This document shows positions 32,969 through 44,194 of a DNA stretch of 64,000 nt, piece by piece; within the stretch, counting starts at the first letter, position 1; every line of letters begins with the position of its first letter. The notes beneath the pieces are model-generated. The model searched no databases. It saw nothing but the letters and a program-made list of their open reading frames with translations, and had not been told where the DNA came from. Source of the stretch: Acinonyx jubatus (taxonomy: Eukaryota > Chordata > Mammalia > Carnivora > Felidae); the NCBI RefSeq assembly GCF_027475565.1, contig NC_069384.1:103573501-103637500 (forward strand), given 5' to 3'. The position numbers and the translations under genes were made by a program.

Positions 32969-32986
32969 AAAAAAAAAAAAAAAAAA
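32969..32986 (+). repeat. A18 homopolymer
   Basis: Eighteen A residues, then GG and a further A8. No polyadenylation signal or TSD was seen upstream, so I do not call it a retroposon tail. Confidence 0.9.
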
Positions 32987-33747
32987 GGAAAAAAAATCTC
33001 TGAGGTGTATGTATCTCCTACGGTTTCCAATTAAATGAAAGAATTAAGAGAAAAAAGAGACACACTTAAAAAGTGGGGGCATATTCTTTGAGCAGTTCAG
33101 TTGATATCCATTACCATTGCTGGCAGGCACTGTTTGGTTCCAGAGAATGTATTTCTACATTTAAATGTTATATTCAATAAAAGAACAAAAAGATTCAAAG
33201 ACATCCCTTTGAAAATAATTATAAAATTACCATGACAATACACCAGAGGAGTTTTGTTGTATACCCACATTTAAGCTCTGTGAGGGGAACAAGTGGAAAA
33301 TGGAAAGCAAACCACCATGACAGGCCATTGCTGAAAGCAGAATCCCGTGGTGCCAAATGTGCAGTTTAAAGGTTGCTCCTGTTTGTTTCTCTTTAACTAT
33401 CTCTTTAATCTCTTTGTCTCTTGCTAATTATTATGCATAGACAAATATGATTATCAAATTTTAATTGCACTGTCATAGACACCGTACAAATGATGATAAT
33501 AAAATAGCATTTGCAATCTGCTTTGGACTGTAACTGTGCCTTAATTTGTTCAAATGCAATGCATTTCATTTGTCTTCAAAGTAGTTATTATTCTATCCAA
33601 CTTTTTTTCGGGGGGGGGGATTTTTCGTTCCAATAGTGTTTTTATAAAAACTTGGTTGAGGAATACCAATACCATAACAATTTGTATCTTTAATATTTTA
33701 TATTCGGCGTTTTTTCAAAGTAGACTTGATTGTATTTCACACTGCTT
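32987..33747. other. Unassigned, repeat-free sequence; candidate conserved element
   Basis: The part at 33250-33560 has no repeat phrases and is dense in homeodomain- and octamer-like A/T motifs such as 'tgctaattattatgcataga' and 'atgattatcaaattttaatt'. Whether it is conserved cannot be told from one sequence. A G10 run lies at 33610-33619. Confidence 0.35.
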
Positions 33748-33865
33748 ATTCATTTGTTCAACAAAATTATCCAAGCACCTACTGTGTTCCAGACATAGTT
33801 AATATTAGATCCTGTGGATGCAGAGGTAAATAATGTATGGCCCTTGCCTTATTAGATCTACAGGA
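33748..33865 (-). repeat. L2 LINE 3' end, antisense
   Basis: 'tcatttgttcaacaaaatta', 'tccaagcacctactgtgttc', 'cagacatagttaatatta' and 'gatgcagaggtaaataatgt' are reverse L2. Confidence 0.7.
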
Positions 33866-34084
33866 TCATATGGACCCTCTTGGCCTTAATTACAGTCTAT
33901 ATATATGCTTATGACTTTAAAATCTTGGTTTCCAGACTTGTCTGTATCCTCTCCTATGATTCCTAGATCCGTATATATGCAAATACCTCCTGGGTAACTC
34001 TACTTGTTTGTTTAAAGATACTTCAAAATCAACAAGTTCTAAACTGTTTATCATCTTTCTCTTAAAACTGTCCCTCTAGCCAAA

Positions 34085-34986
34085 CATTCCCAATTACAGG
34101 AATGGCACCCATAATGATCTAAATCCAGAAATTTGCAATTATCCTTGACTCCCTCCTCATATCTTTTTTCTAATAAACCAATACATTCTACCAGTTCTAT
34201 CACCTAAGCAGCTTTAAAATTTGTCCACATTTCTTTATTCCCACTGGTACTATATAGTCTAGTTCACTTTCATCTCTCGCTTTGATTGAATAGTGTCCTA
34301 ATTAGTGCCCCTGTATCTAGCTTCTCCCTGCCCCCAGCCATTCCATTCTCACAGGCAGCCACAGTGATTATTCATTATTATTATTATTTTTAGCTCTAAT
34401 TGGCTTTATGAAATGATTCACAAATCTGGCAGCATCCCATCTAGAAAGTAGAAGGGAGCTCCCTACAGTGATTATTCTACAAGGCAAGCCTGATCATGTC
34501 ATTCCCTTCTTATAATCTTTTAATCACCTTCACATTATTTGGGTGATAAAAATCTAAATTCCTTTAATAAGGCTTCCTGAGCCCTACACCAGCCAGAGAC
34601 TCTATCACCTCTCCATCTTGGTGTCTTGCCAGTCCCTTGTCTGTCTCCATTTGTAATGAACTTCTTACAGTTACCTGAAAAGAGGCCCTATGCATGTGTG
34701 CTCTTATTTCTAGGCCTGCAATGGGCCTCTTTTTTCCTAGAACATGCCTCAGTGTCACCTAAAGGATAGCTCTCCTGGAAAGCCTTTTCTGACCTCCTAG
34801 GTAGTGTTAAGAGCCCTCATAACCCACAGAACCTTCTACTTTCCCTCCACTCATACTGACTCACTTTATTGTAATTCCTCAGTTGTCTTTCTTCCTTAGC
34901 AGACTCTAAAAGTGGAGAGTAAAAGACTTGTCTAAATTCCCTACTATTGTATGACACGTAATAAATAAATGTTGAATAAATGAATG
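34085..34986 (+). repeat. Long L2 LINE 3' portion, sense, with insert
   Basis: About 0.9 kb: 'atccttgactccctcctcat', 'ctaccagttctatcacctaa', 'cctgatcatgtcattccctt', 'aaggcttcctgagccctaca', 'ggaaagccttttctgacctc' and terminal 'aataaataaatgttgaataa'. Enough is left to follow the end of ORF2 but it is not translatable. A 91-bp foreign insert sits at 34374-34464 between 13-bp direct repeats. Confidence 0.88.
34374..34464 (-). pseudogene. Small retroposed transcript fragment in L2 (parent unknown)
   Basis: The sequence interrupts the L2 and is flanked by exact 13-bp repeats 'acagtgattattc' (34361-34373, 34465-34477). On the minus strand it ends with 'catttcataaagccaattag' and then an (AAT)n-like A-rich tail, that is, a weak poly(A) signal variant followed by a tail. 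This fits L1-mediated insertion of a 5'-truncated transcript. I cannot name the parent. Confidence 0.6.
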
Positions 34987-35029
34987 AGACTTACAAAATA
35001 AATGTTATCTATAAGAGATGCTCTAATAG

Positions 35030-36250
35030 AGGTATTCACAAAATGCTATAGGACCTAACTGAGGGACATCTAAATTGGAGTTGGGGTTCAAGGAACAGAG
35101 GTACTACTCTTTGTACAGTGTACAACACATGGTAAATCGATCAATAAGATCAATAATTGATCAATAAGAGTTAATTTTATGTGTTGTTAATCTTCATGTG
35201 ACTTGTTGGCCTTAGGACTATTTGAGAAACAGTACACAGAGGAGAAGCTTTGAAAACAGAGTAAAAATTTCCCTTTTGCAAGGGAAGTTTATATTTATAA
35301 AGGAAATCTCTCTCCTTTTCTCTTTGTCTCTGTCTCTCTCAGAGAAGGATGTCTTTAAGTCAGTAGAAACTCTTATCAATAGAGATTTAAGAGAACTTAA
35401 ATCTGCATAACAAACTCTAATTTTCATGGTCATCTCCCCATAAGTGGCCTCCCCACACACTTTTTTTTTTTAAAGCTCAACATGGTATTTAAGCCTGAAT
35501 TCTAAGTTGCCTCTGTGAGAGTTACTCACTTTTCCTTGGGAATCTCCCATGTACACATGAAATATACACCTTAATAAACTTCTGTTTGTTTTTCTCTTGT
35601 TCATCTGTCTTTTGTTACAGGGGCCTTGGCTGAGAAGTTAGAAAGATGGAAGGAACCTTATTTTTCCTCCCCTACAACAGAACAAAGGGCATTCCAGGTA
35701 GAGGAAACAGCCAGCACTTGTGAAATAGTGGAGGTGTGAGTCAGAAGCAGAAGTTATAGGAGCTGCACACTGTTCTATATGGGTGAAATAAAGAGTGCAT
35801 GGGTGGACGGTAGGTTGCTGGAAAAGGAAGCTGCGAATGTAGGCAGGACCTAATAATGAACCATTTGTCCTAAACCAAGGAATCTGAATGTTATTCTGAA
35901 AGCTATGGGGATCAGGCCAGGAAGTGACATATATTTTGGAAAAAATACGATGGCTGCACGTAGAGGGATGAATCTGATGGGTGAAAGTGGTGATGAGTGG
36001 GGGTAGATATAAGTAATTAGTTGGGGGGAGGGCAATAATTCAGGCCCAAGGTGATAAGAGCCTAAATGAGGCAGTGGCAGGAAAGATAAACCCACTGGGC
36101 TTGGCAGTGGAGAGAATAAGGAAGGGTTAGTGAGTGAGTAGGAAGCATCTTGAAACATTCCCAGGATTCTGTTTCAGGTGGATGTATGAATAGTGGTCTC
36201 CTCACTGAAAGTTCAGTCTGGTTGTGTGGGGGGAGATAAAGAAGGTAATG
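35030..36250 (-). repeat. L2 LINE, antisense, split by an LTR (tentative on left side)
   Basis: Right of the LTR: 'gcattccaggtagaggaaac', 'aggaatctgaatgttattct', 'gaaagctatggggatcaggc', 'aggaagtgacatatattttg' and 'attctgtttcaggtggatgt' follow reverse L2. Left of it, 35030-35105 ('acaaaatgctataggaccta') is weakly similar to the downstream L2 part. The LTR at 35180-35676 lies between. Confidence 0.55.
35180..35676 (+). mobile_element. ERV1-type (gammaretrovirus-like) solo LTR
   Basis: An LTR by structure: TATA-like 'tatttaag' at 35486-35493, AATAAA at 35573-35578, then a U5-like end 'cttctgtttgtttttctctt', 'catctgtcttttgttacagg' and 'gccttggctgagaa', finishing 'ttttttcctcccctaca' (ACA). It starts near 'tgtgttgttaatc'. 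No gag, pol or env sequence flanks it, so it is a solo LTR left by recombination and codes for nothing. I could not find a clean 4-bp TSD, so the 5' edge may be off by a few bases. Confidence 0.75.
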
Positions 36251-36894
36251 GGTTGCTGGAATATGGAGACATTTACCAAGAGAAATAATAGGACAAAAGT
36301 GCTAGATCCTCATAGCATTACTACAAAGCTTATTTAAGCAGAATATAGCTAAGGAGGCTCAAATCTGAGTCCCTGATTCCTTGAACCATTTAGAGACAAA
36401 AGCCACATGATGCTTTGGGTCTCCTTGTCTCTTGAACACTTTGAAACTCTAGTGAGAAAAGGGATGAAAGTAGAAAAAAAAAGAACCTAGGTGTGAGAGC
36501 AGCTGGGTGGCTCTAGTAAAGGAAAGCAAGAAGCAAGGCTGAGGTGAGAGTGGGGATTAGGTGGAAATTTATTTGGTGTCGGGAATGAACTAGGAAAAGA
36601 GGGAAGAAGGAGGACTCTGCAGGAAGGGTCAGTAGCAGGACAGGACTTTGGAATGTAAGATGAAAGCCTATGATGGAAGAAGAAAACATGGTAGTAGCCA
36701 TTTTAAAGTCATTTTAAGGGTTTGGTAGCTGAGAATGGCTTAGGAGTGGAAGCCTTTCTCTAACACTATTCACCATGCTATGGGTCTTGATGAGACTCCA
36801 TTCAAGGTGCTTAGTTATAGGGTCAGCATAGGGCTTCCAGTGCCCTGCACAGCCCCTTCCATGGGGCAGGAACTCTATAAATATTTGTTGGATG
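36251..36894. other. Unassigned sequence with an L2-like end
   Basis: Mostly unassigned and purine-rich. The last 60 bp ('ccatggggcaggaactctat', 'aaatatttgttggatg') looks like the extreme 3' end of L2, the site used by the next SINE. Confidence 0.4.
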
Positions 36895-37104
36895 GGGCGC
36901 CTGGGTGGCTCAGTCGGTTAAGCGTCAGACTTTGGCTCAGGTCATGACCTCACGGTTTGTGGGTTCGAACCCTGTGTCAGGCTCTGTGCTGACAGTTCGG
37001 AGCCTGGAGCCTGCTTCTGATTCTGTGTCTCCCTCTCTCTCTGCCGCTCCCCTGCTCACGCTGTCTCTCTCTGTCTCTCAAAAATAAATAAATGTAAAAA
37101 AAAT
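36895..37104 (+). mobile_element. Felid tRNA-Lys SINE with intact Pol III boxes
   Basis: Sense SINE: 'ggcgcctgggtggctcagtc', 'ggttaagcgtcagactttgg', a perfect B box 'ggttcgaacc' at 36962-36971, 'ggctctgtgctgacagttcg' and a CT-rich stretch. An A-box-like 'tggctcagtcgg' is also present. TSD of 14 bp with one mismatch at 36881-36894 and 37105-37118. Confidence 0.96.
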
Positions 37105-37118
37105 ATATTTATTGGATG

Positions 37119-39980
37119 TATTGATAAATGGGATAACAACGATACAAATAATGGTTTCATTTAGGAGGAAATCTTGCCATGGAAAACAGCACAACAAGAA
37201 GCTTTGGAGTAGTTGTGATGGAGCTTGTCTTTCATGGTGGGGGCAAATCTTCTAAACAACTTGATGGCCTGTTAATTGCATTACACAGCAATCAGTCAAG
37301 CACTAGGACTTGGTGTGATAGATACATTGGGCCCAATCAACTAATCTACCAAGAATCACAAAGCAATTGAGAAGCTCAGTTGGAAGAGATGGAAGTACTG
37401 CTGTGTGAACCCCAGATACCTGGTTTCAAGGCAAATTGAGCTGAAATATCCCCTCATTCTATTAGCCTAGTTTCTGGACTTAGCAGTAGGCTCAAGAGGA
37501 GACATTTCTCTCTTGAATCAGTGACAGGGCTGCTGTTCAGAAAATTACGGGATTCGGGTTATTCCAACATGTGATCCTTTGATTTCTTTTTAACATTCAG
37601 TTGGTCATAATTTTCATTACAAAAATATTTTAGTACAATGCCTGAGAACTGAAAGCCCTGCAAATGGATCTGTTGATTCCAAGCTTAAAGGTTAAGTATA
37701 TCATCACATGATAGAAGGAAAACCTAGTTTTTATGAAAAAGGCACTGTCCACACACAGGTGCGTGTGTGCACCTATAATCACCAACTTGTACTCACCATG
37801 GGCCGGAGTTTACTAGCGCAGGCCGAATAAAGCACAAAGTGAGGATTCAAGCGAGACAGAGCTACAGTTGCTGTGGAAACCATGGCACTGATCTTCATGA
37901 CACACGTACCCTGAGCTCTAACATTCAGTAAATGACTTAATAATGGATGAATTCACTTTTTGGAAACAATGTTTAAAACTTATTAACTGAAATATTTAAA
38001 ACATGGGAAATTTCTATAGCTTTTGTAAATTTCAGCTCTGGGTGAATTTTTCTGCATACCTAAATCTCTGAAAATTGGAGGATTTTGTTATTGTTTGCTT
38101 TAAATGCAGATGTACAGAATGGATGCTGATTCCATGGCACTGATGTATAGTCACAATCAGGAATATGCAAATAAAATCATGGGTGTCTCATGTATTCTTA
38201 ATGCTTTCTCCAGTTAGTCTTTCCATTCTAACTGAAAGAGGCACTGCATCCTCTAGTCTGAAACATTAATAGCCAGCATACCAAACATGGCAGCTCAATT
38301 ACATATGGATGGGGACCCAATTAATTCTTTCTGATAACTTTATCTACTTGGTCTATGCCCAAGACTGCTGGCAGGAAAGTAATCTCTGAATTTCTTTTCA
38401 AATATAAAGTTGGCAGATTTCATCTACTCTCTCTTCATATGTATTCTTTTTATTCTCAACGGAAAGAAAGATCTTAGAATTTGCATTTTTGTTGGTTGCA
38501 TGAAAACGGTTTCTGCTTCAATGAAATCCAAACTTTTTAATAATGTTAAATATTGTAATATTTTTAGGTAATGAGTAGAGTTATTTTTGAACTGCCAATT
38601 TGTGGCATCAATTCTCATTAAGAAAAAGATCCCTCCCTATTGACAGTTAGAGGTAATATAATCATGGTAACAGCATAGCACTCGATTAAAAAATATTGAT
38701 TCTATCTCCATAAAGTAAATACAAACTTTTGCTCCAAATCTCCAGTTCTCTCAATAACATTGGTTTTGACTTGTGAGAACTGCATGGTAAATTAATACAA
38801 ATTGCCAGCAGCTGCTCTTGAAACCTATGGGCTGAACAAATCCTTATATAATAAAATTCTATGGCCCCCACATTTTTGCCACAGGATACTTTTGTTATAC
38901 CAAGTTCATTGTTAAATATGCTTTCATTTTGTGGAAACTGAATAAGAAAAGTTGTTGATGCATTAGAATAATATTCTGGAATATTACTGAGTGTATTTTT
39001 CTATCTTAGTAATTCCCCTTTACCCTCAGTGTGAGAAAAACACACAACTTAGACAAGAGGGAATACAAAGAAGTTGGTGGGAAAACAGCTTTGAGTTTTT
39101 ATAGAAAGTCTTCAAAGCCAGAGCTTTCAACTTTGAGTATAAAGTTCTTGATATGAGAAAACTTTCCGTTCTTATTTTTTTTTTAATTCCAAAAGCTTGA
39201 ATGTCAAGACAAAGCATTGGAGGTCTCAGAGCACAGAATTGGTACAATAAACATAAAACAGGAAGAATTCTTTAATAAACATAGAGTATTTTCCTGCAGT
39301 GTAGAGAGGAAACAGAAGCATATCTTCCATGGATGAGAAATTTGACAAAGAAGGAGAAGAGAAAAGGAGAGCTCTCTTCTTCATTTTGCTTGAGTCTTAG
39401 TAGGGAGGGGAGTGGGACTGTGAAAGACAAAACACTCAGAGAAGTTTGCAGATCTGAGTGTAGAGGGGATTTGAGCCTCAATTCCTGTCTGGGAAAATAC
39501 AGCTTCCCAAGTGACATTTTGGGCAGAGAGGACCTGTGGCAGTCCCGTGGAGATCATAGCGCCCTAGAAGGTAGCGTAGCAGGTGAGAATTTTCCATATT
39601 TTCTAGAAGGCACAGGCTAGGACTAGGTATAGGTCTGTGGACCTAAAATGACCTTACAGTTGAGATGAACAAGAGTTAGAAGAAGTGCAGAAGTGAATGT
39701 GGGTCCTCTATAGTGGATACAGTGAGAAGAGAGGCTAATCAATGCCCTAAGAATGGAAAATGTAGGTCTAGTATCCAGAAGAGGACAGATCCCATAGGCC
39801 AACCCCTCTCCAAAGCCCTGGCATTTATGTTCAGAGTTACTGAGTACTGAGTTACTAAATATTTACCCAGAGACTGAGTGTAACCTGGGGGTGACTGAGT
39901 TACCTTTAATCAATACATTTGAAATTTCCACCATTGGCAGAAATAGGGCCCAGGTGCTAGGTTCAATTATAGAAATAAAC
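37119..39980. other. Repeat-poor non-coding block
   Basis: The longest stretch in which I recognise no SINE, LINE, LTR or DNA element (about 2.9 kb). AT-rich and without a credible exon. 37780-38370 is less AT-rich at its start ('gggccggagtttactagcgc') and then carries homeodomain-type sites ('cccaattaattctttctgat'), so it is a candidate regulatory element. Confidence 0.45.
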
Positions 39981-40700
39981 ACATTTATCTTTTTTTATAT
40001 TGATTATCATATTTTTAATTTCCAGAGATTCTATCTGACTTTTTATAAACTGCTTTGACAATTTTTATAGACCTCTCCTTTCAGACATTTTCCCACTTCA
40101 AAAACTTCTTTAAATATGATAAGCATTTTCTTTTAATAATCTGAATGTGGTAATTCTAACATCTCAAGTTTCTGAGTGTCTGATTCTGCTGTCCATTCTT
40201 CCTGCTGCTTCTTGCTCATGGTGCTCTGTTTCTTTGTGTACTTGGTTACCTTTGGTTCTGTGTTGCTCATACCACTTGAGAAAGAAAGTATATGTGCGAA
40301 TTCTCAGAAGATTAATAAGGTGACATCTTGGAGAAGGCTTGGGTATACTGTCTGTCTGATACCACTCTAAGCTGAATTTTTTGCAGCAATACAAATTTGG
40401 GACTGCATGTCGGGGCTTCAAATGTTCCTATGGCTACAGCCTCTCAGGGCAGGGTTTCCTTTTTTCTTTTCCTTCTCCCCTGCTCTGTCCTGAGCTAATG
40501 CAACTCTCTGTGGCTCTTTGAGGGGGGCGGAAGGGGATGGACTTCCCTCTGGTGTGGCCCTTTGTGCTCTACTTTAATATGAGGTTCATCTATTACATTC
40601 TCCACATTTGTGGGCCTTAGGATTTGATTTCCATCCCTCTCACCCCAGGAATCCATTGAAGCCACAGCCCAGCTTCACAGTCCAAATAGGCAAATGGCCT
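39981..40700. repeat. Possible ancient repeat, unclassified
   Basis: Phrases such as 'gagattctatctgacttttt', 'ctgaatgtggtaattctaac', 'gtgtctgattctgctgtcca' and 'tgctcatggtgctctgtttc' feel like a decayed mammalian repeat, but I cannot assign it. An 85-codon minus-strand frame at 40164-40421 has no recognised domain. Confidence 0.3.
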
Positions 40701-41494
40701 TGGAACAAAAGCAGCTTCTAGTGCTTGGCCTACTTTTCTGTGTTCTCATTTATTCTAGGTTTTGGCTTGTTAACGCCTTACTATGTTTTGGCTTATTGAT
40801 GTTTTTAATAAAGATGAAAGTGTATTTTAGTCAGTATTTTTAGCAATGTTTAGTGGGAGAATTGTTTTGAATAAATTAGCTCATCATTCCTGGGCATCAG
40901 AAGTCATACCTAACTTAAGTGAGTGTATAATTTCAAGCTCACTGTCTCTGTTGTAAGGGAAGAAAAAGAAAAGTGTTGTGGCCTCCAGAAGGGATTAAGA
41001 AAACTGATAGAGTGATATTTTTCCTTTTTTTGAGCTCCTTGTGGTTTTTGCAAGTAAAGCAAATTGGTTAGGTAAGTTTAGGAATTTAAGCAAGCTTTTT
41101 TCATAAGAATAGTAGAGCTATTTAAAAACGTGTGAGAAAAATTGTACAATATCATGTCGATCACAGAATTAAAGAATTGTAAATAACTGTCATTTATCCC
41201 CATTCCTCAAACCCATCCCAAATTTTGGGTCTTTGATTCTAAACAATATCTGAAACACAGGAAACAGATAAAGAAACCATTATTCATAATTTTTTAAAAA
41301 TAATAAGGAAAAAAACACCCTTTACTCTAGGTTTCGACATTAAGACATGAAATAGCTTTGTCCTGAATTTTGCATCATGTTTCCTATAATGAATTTAATT
41401 TTTTAGTTTGACTAAATCCTGTGGAAGGATGCAAAACTAATAGGAGACCAAATTCCTACTGTGAAACTTATAATCTCCTTGGGGAGGACATACA
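40701..41494. other. Unassigned AT-rich sequence
   Basis: No recognised element. Confidence 0.4.
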
Positions 41495-41882
41495 CCCAAA
41501 AATGTAAGCTCCACAAGGAACAGGGACTTAAAAATTTTTTTTTTTAAATGTTTAGTCTTTAAAAAATTTTTAAAAATGTTTATTCATTTTTGAGAGAGAT
41601 AGAGACAGAGAGAGCATGAGCAGGGAAGGGGCAGAGAGAGAGGGAGATACAGAATCCAAAGCAGGCTCCCGGCTCCGAGCTGTCAGCACAGAGCTTGATG
41701 CGGGGCTCAAGCCCATGAACCATGAGATCATGACCTGAGCCAAAGTCGGATGCTTAACCAACTGAGCCACCCAGGCACTCCAAGGAGCAGTGACTTCTGA
41801 GTTTTGTTCACTAAAGAATTTTTGAGGCCAAGTACAGGTCCTGCTGCATCGTGGTGGCTCAATAAACATTTGTTGAATAAAG
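41495..41882 (+). repeat. L2 LINE 3' end split by a SINE
   Basis: Left part 'aatgtaagctccacaaggaa' and 'cagggactt' (41502-41529), right part 'gagttttgttcactaaagaa', 'gtggctcaataaacatttgt' and 'tgaataaagat' (41797-41884). Joined across the SINE they follow the L2 3' end. Confidence 0.7.
41530..41780 (-). mobile_element. Felid tRNA-Lys SINE inside L2
   Basis: Antisense SINE: 'gagcatgagcagggaagggg', 'ggctcccggctccgagctgt', 'atgcggggctcaagcccatg', head 'cacccaggcactcc'. The T-rich tail is long and repeats 'aaatgttta' twice. TSD of 16 bp with two mismatches at 41514-41529 and 41781-41796. Confidence 0.94.
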
Positions 41883-42614
41883 ATTTGCTGAGATGGTTAT
41901 AATTTAACAGGTTGGGAAGGAAACTGACTCCACTGGCAGTGAGTTCACATGAGCCCAGTATGATAAGAACAACCCTGAGGGTGGCAGGCTAAGCAGGACT
42001 CAGCTGCATCTTCAGGAAGGTTTTGAAGTTTGACAGATGGATCATGGATTGTTGACAAAAAAACCTCAAAGTGGGCGAGAGGAGAAGGAATTTCACACAA
42101 AGGAAATAAAGTGTTTGCAGACAGGAAAGGGATGTCTAGATTTAATCTAGCAGAGTATTTTAAAAAATTCTACCCACTGGGGTCTTGTCCTCAAATGATA
42201 TTATGAGGAAGCACATGGAAATCTGATTGCAATGGAGATGGAAAGTCCTTTACCCCATCTACCACCCTGCCTCCCCCCAGGCTAGCCCCTGTGGTCCTCT
42301 TCGGAACCTCTAGGGCTCCACCAAGCACCATTTAAAGGCAGCTTATGTTGCCCCAAGTGGACAAATGCATTAGGGATGAGTTGGGTACAAGGCCAATGAG
42401 AAGCACTGGGGAAACAGAAGGAAGGCCTTTCACCACAAAGGGGCAGGTCTAATTATAATGAAGTGATCTAAAGGAACCAGGCTAGGTTCTCACTGAAGGG
42501 ATGACATGATAAATCCAGAACCTCAGGGAGAAGTATCCCCAAAATGATGGAAGGAAAACACAAGTTCAGGATACCAGATAAGAGACAGTTGCTGGGATCC
42601 AGGCATGAACTGTG
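41883..42614. other. Unassigned sequence with weak L2-like wording
   Basis: 41990-42130 ('ctgcatcttcaggaaggttt', 'ggaaataaagtgtttgcaga') may be diverged antisense L2. The rest is unassigned. Confidence 0.35.
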
Positions 42615-43340
42615 AGGGTCTGAACTGTAATGTTCATATGAATTATCCAAGTAGCTTATTTAAAATGCAGATTCCTAAATCTCACTTCCAGAAATTCTGA
42701 ATCAATCAATAGGTTTGAGATGGAGCTCAGAAATCTGACTTTTTTTCTACCCAAGTATGATCGACACACAATGTTACATTAGTTTCAGGTGTACCACCTG
42801 TATGTCAAATCACAATTGGTGATTTAACAAGTTTATACATTATGCTACGCCTACCGCAAGTGTAGCTACCAGCTGTCCCTATACAGCATTACTTACAACA
42901 CCACGGATGACAATTCCCTATGCTGTACTTTTCACCCCCTTGATTTATTCATTCCATAACTGGAAGCCTGTGTCTCCCACTCCCTCATCCATTTTGCGCC
43001 CCCCCCCCCCGGCAATTATCTGTTTTTTCTCTGTACTTAATGGTTGTTTCGGCTTTTTGTTTGTTTGCTTATTCATTTGTTTTATTTTTTAGATTCCACA
43101 TATAAGTGAGATCATATGGTATTTGTCTTTCTCTGTCCTACTTATTTCACTTAGCATAATACCCTAAGGTCCATCCATGTTGTTGCTTTAAAGGGCAAGA
43201 TCTCATTTTTTAATGGCTGAGTTAATATTCCACTTCCACTTACAAAAACGTGTATGGGAATTATTTTCCTCCACATTCTTGCCAATACTTATTGGGAATC
43301 TGAATTTTAACAAGCATCTTTGATAATTCTGATGCAAGAT
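42615..43340 (+). mobile_element. MER5A-like element split by an L1
   Basis: Left part 42615-42743: 'gcttatttaaaatgcagatt', 'ttccagaaattctgaatcaa', 'gatggagctcagaaatctga'. Right part 43297-43340: 'aatctgaattttaacaagca', 'gataattctgatgcaagatc'. The two join as a MER5A, with 12-bp direct repeats at the junction. Confidence 0.65.
42744..43296 (-). mobile_element. L1 3' fragment, antisense, inside MER5A
   Basis: Antisense L1: 'acattagtttcaggtgtacc', 'attccctatgctgtactttt', 'agattccacatataagtgag', 'atcatatggtatttgtcttt', 'cacttagcataataccctaa' and 'ggtccatccatgttgttgct'. A C-run of about 12 lies at 42999-43010. It is internally deleted near 43235. TSD 'aatctga(c/a)tttt' at 42732-42743 and 43297-43308. 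Confidence 0.82.
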
Positions 43341-43458
43341 CAAACTCAAAGAAATATTGTTATAACTGAATATTTCTCATTTCTACTTTCTTCCTTTTTG
43401 TCATTTTACAGTTCAAAGAATAAGGAGGAAGGAACTACTTCAGTCAGCACTATATTAA

Positions 43459-43646
43459 ATGTTTATTTTTGAGCGAGGGAAAGAGTGCACAAGTGGGGGA
43501 GGGGCAGAGAGAGGGAGACACAATTTAAAGCAGGCACCAGGCTGAGTTGTCAGCACAGAGCCTGACATCAGGCTCGAACCCACCAACTGTGAGATCATGA
43601 CCTAAGCTGAAGTTCATGCTTATCTGACCGAGCCACCCAGGCGCCC
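43459..43646 (-). mobile_element. Felid tRNA-Lys SINE
   Basis: Antisense SINE: 'atgtttatttttgagcgagg', 'gggggaggggcagagagagg', 'gttgtcagcacagagcctga', head 'cacccaggcgccc'. TSD of 18 bp with one mismatch at 43441-43458 and 43647-43664. Confidence 0.94.
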
Positions 43647-43664
43647 CAGTCAACACTATATTAA

Positions 43665-44194
43665 GCTGAAGGCGAGTATACAAATGAAACAATGGTTTGA
43701 ATATCAGTTGTGAAATTTGAGCCCAAAGGACAATATAGGGAGTGTGTTGATAGAAATAACCCCAACCGCCAAGGTGTCCAGATCAAGTAGGGTCATGTTC
43801 AGATGTTATACTTTGTCTGTTGTGCTTAAGTCACCAGGTGGTGAATCCAGTCCAGTCATAGTTTCCCTCTAAAATCTAGATTTTCAAAGACTTGGCATAT
43901 ACTCCAATCATCCTATTATAAATTCATGACAAATTCATTTAAACATTTCTTGATTTTCTTTCTTTTTCTGTAGTTCACTGACACCATTGCAACCCATATG
44001 TAAATAGGCATTAAGTAATCAAGCACAAAAGATCCACCAGCCACTTTTTCATGTTACTTAGCTGGAGCTGAGGTCTTTCCTGAAGAGACATTTTACGCTC
44101 AACTGGCTTTTCTGGTAGCAACTATTGAACCCTGACAGTTGTCTTCTTTAGACACTTGATATTTACTTAACATGGGAAAGGAAAAAGGAGGGAG
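43665..44194. other. Unassigned non-coding sequence
   Basis: No recognised element. Confidence 0.4.

Noticed and set aside
32969..32995. A18 run as a retroposon tail
   Set aside because: No upstream poly(A) signal, no flanking direct repeat and no retroposon body recognised.
36485..36520. 'agctgggtggctctag', resembling a SINE head
   Set aside because: Only about 12 bases match. No SINE body, tail or TSD follows.
36895..37104. Possible functional tRNA gene, because A- and B-box motifs are present
   Set aside because: The boxes belong to a SINE. There is no cloverleaf acceptor stem pairing, and the sequence continues into the SINE body and tail.
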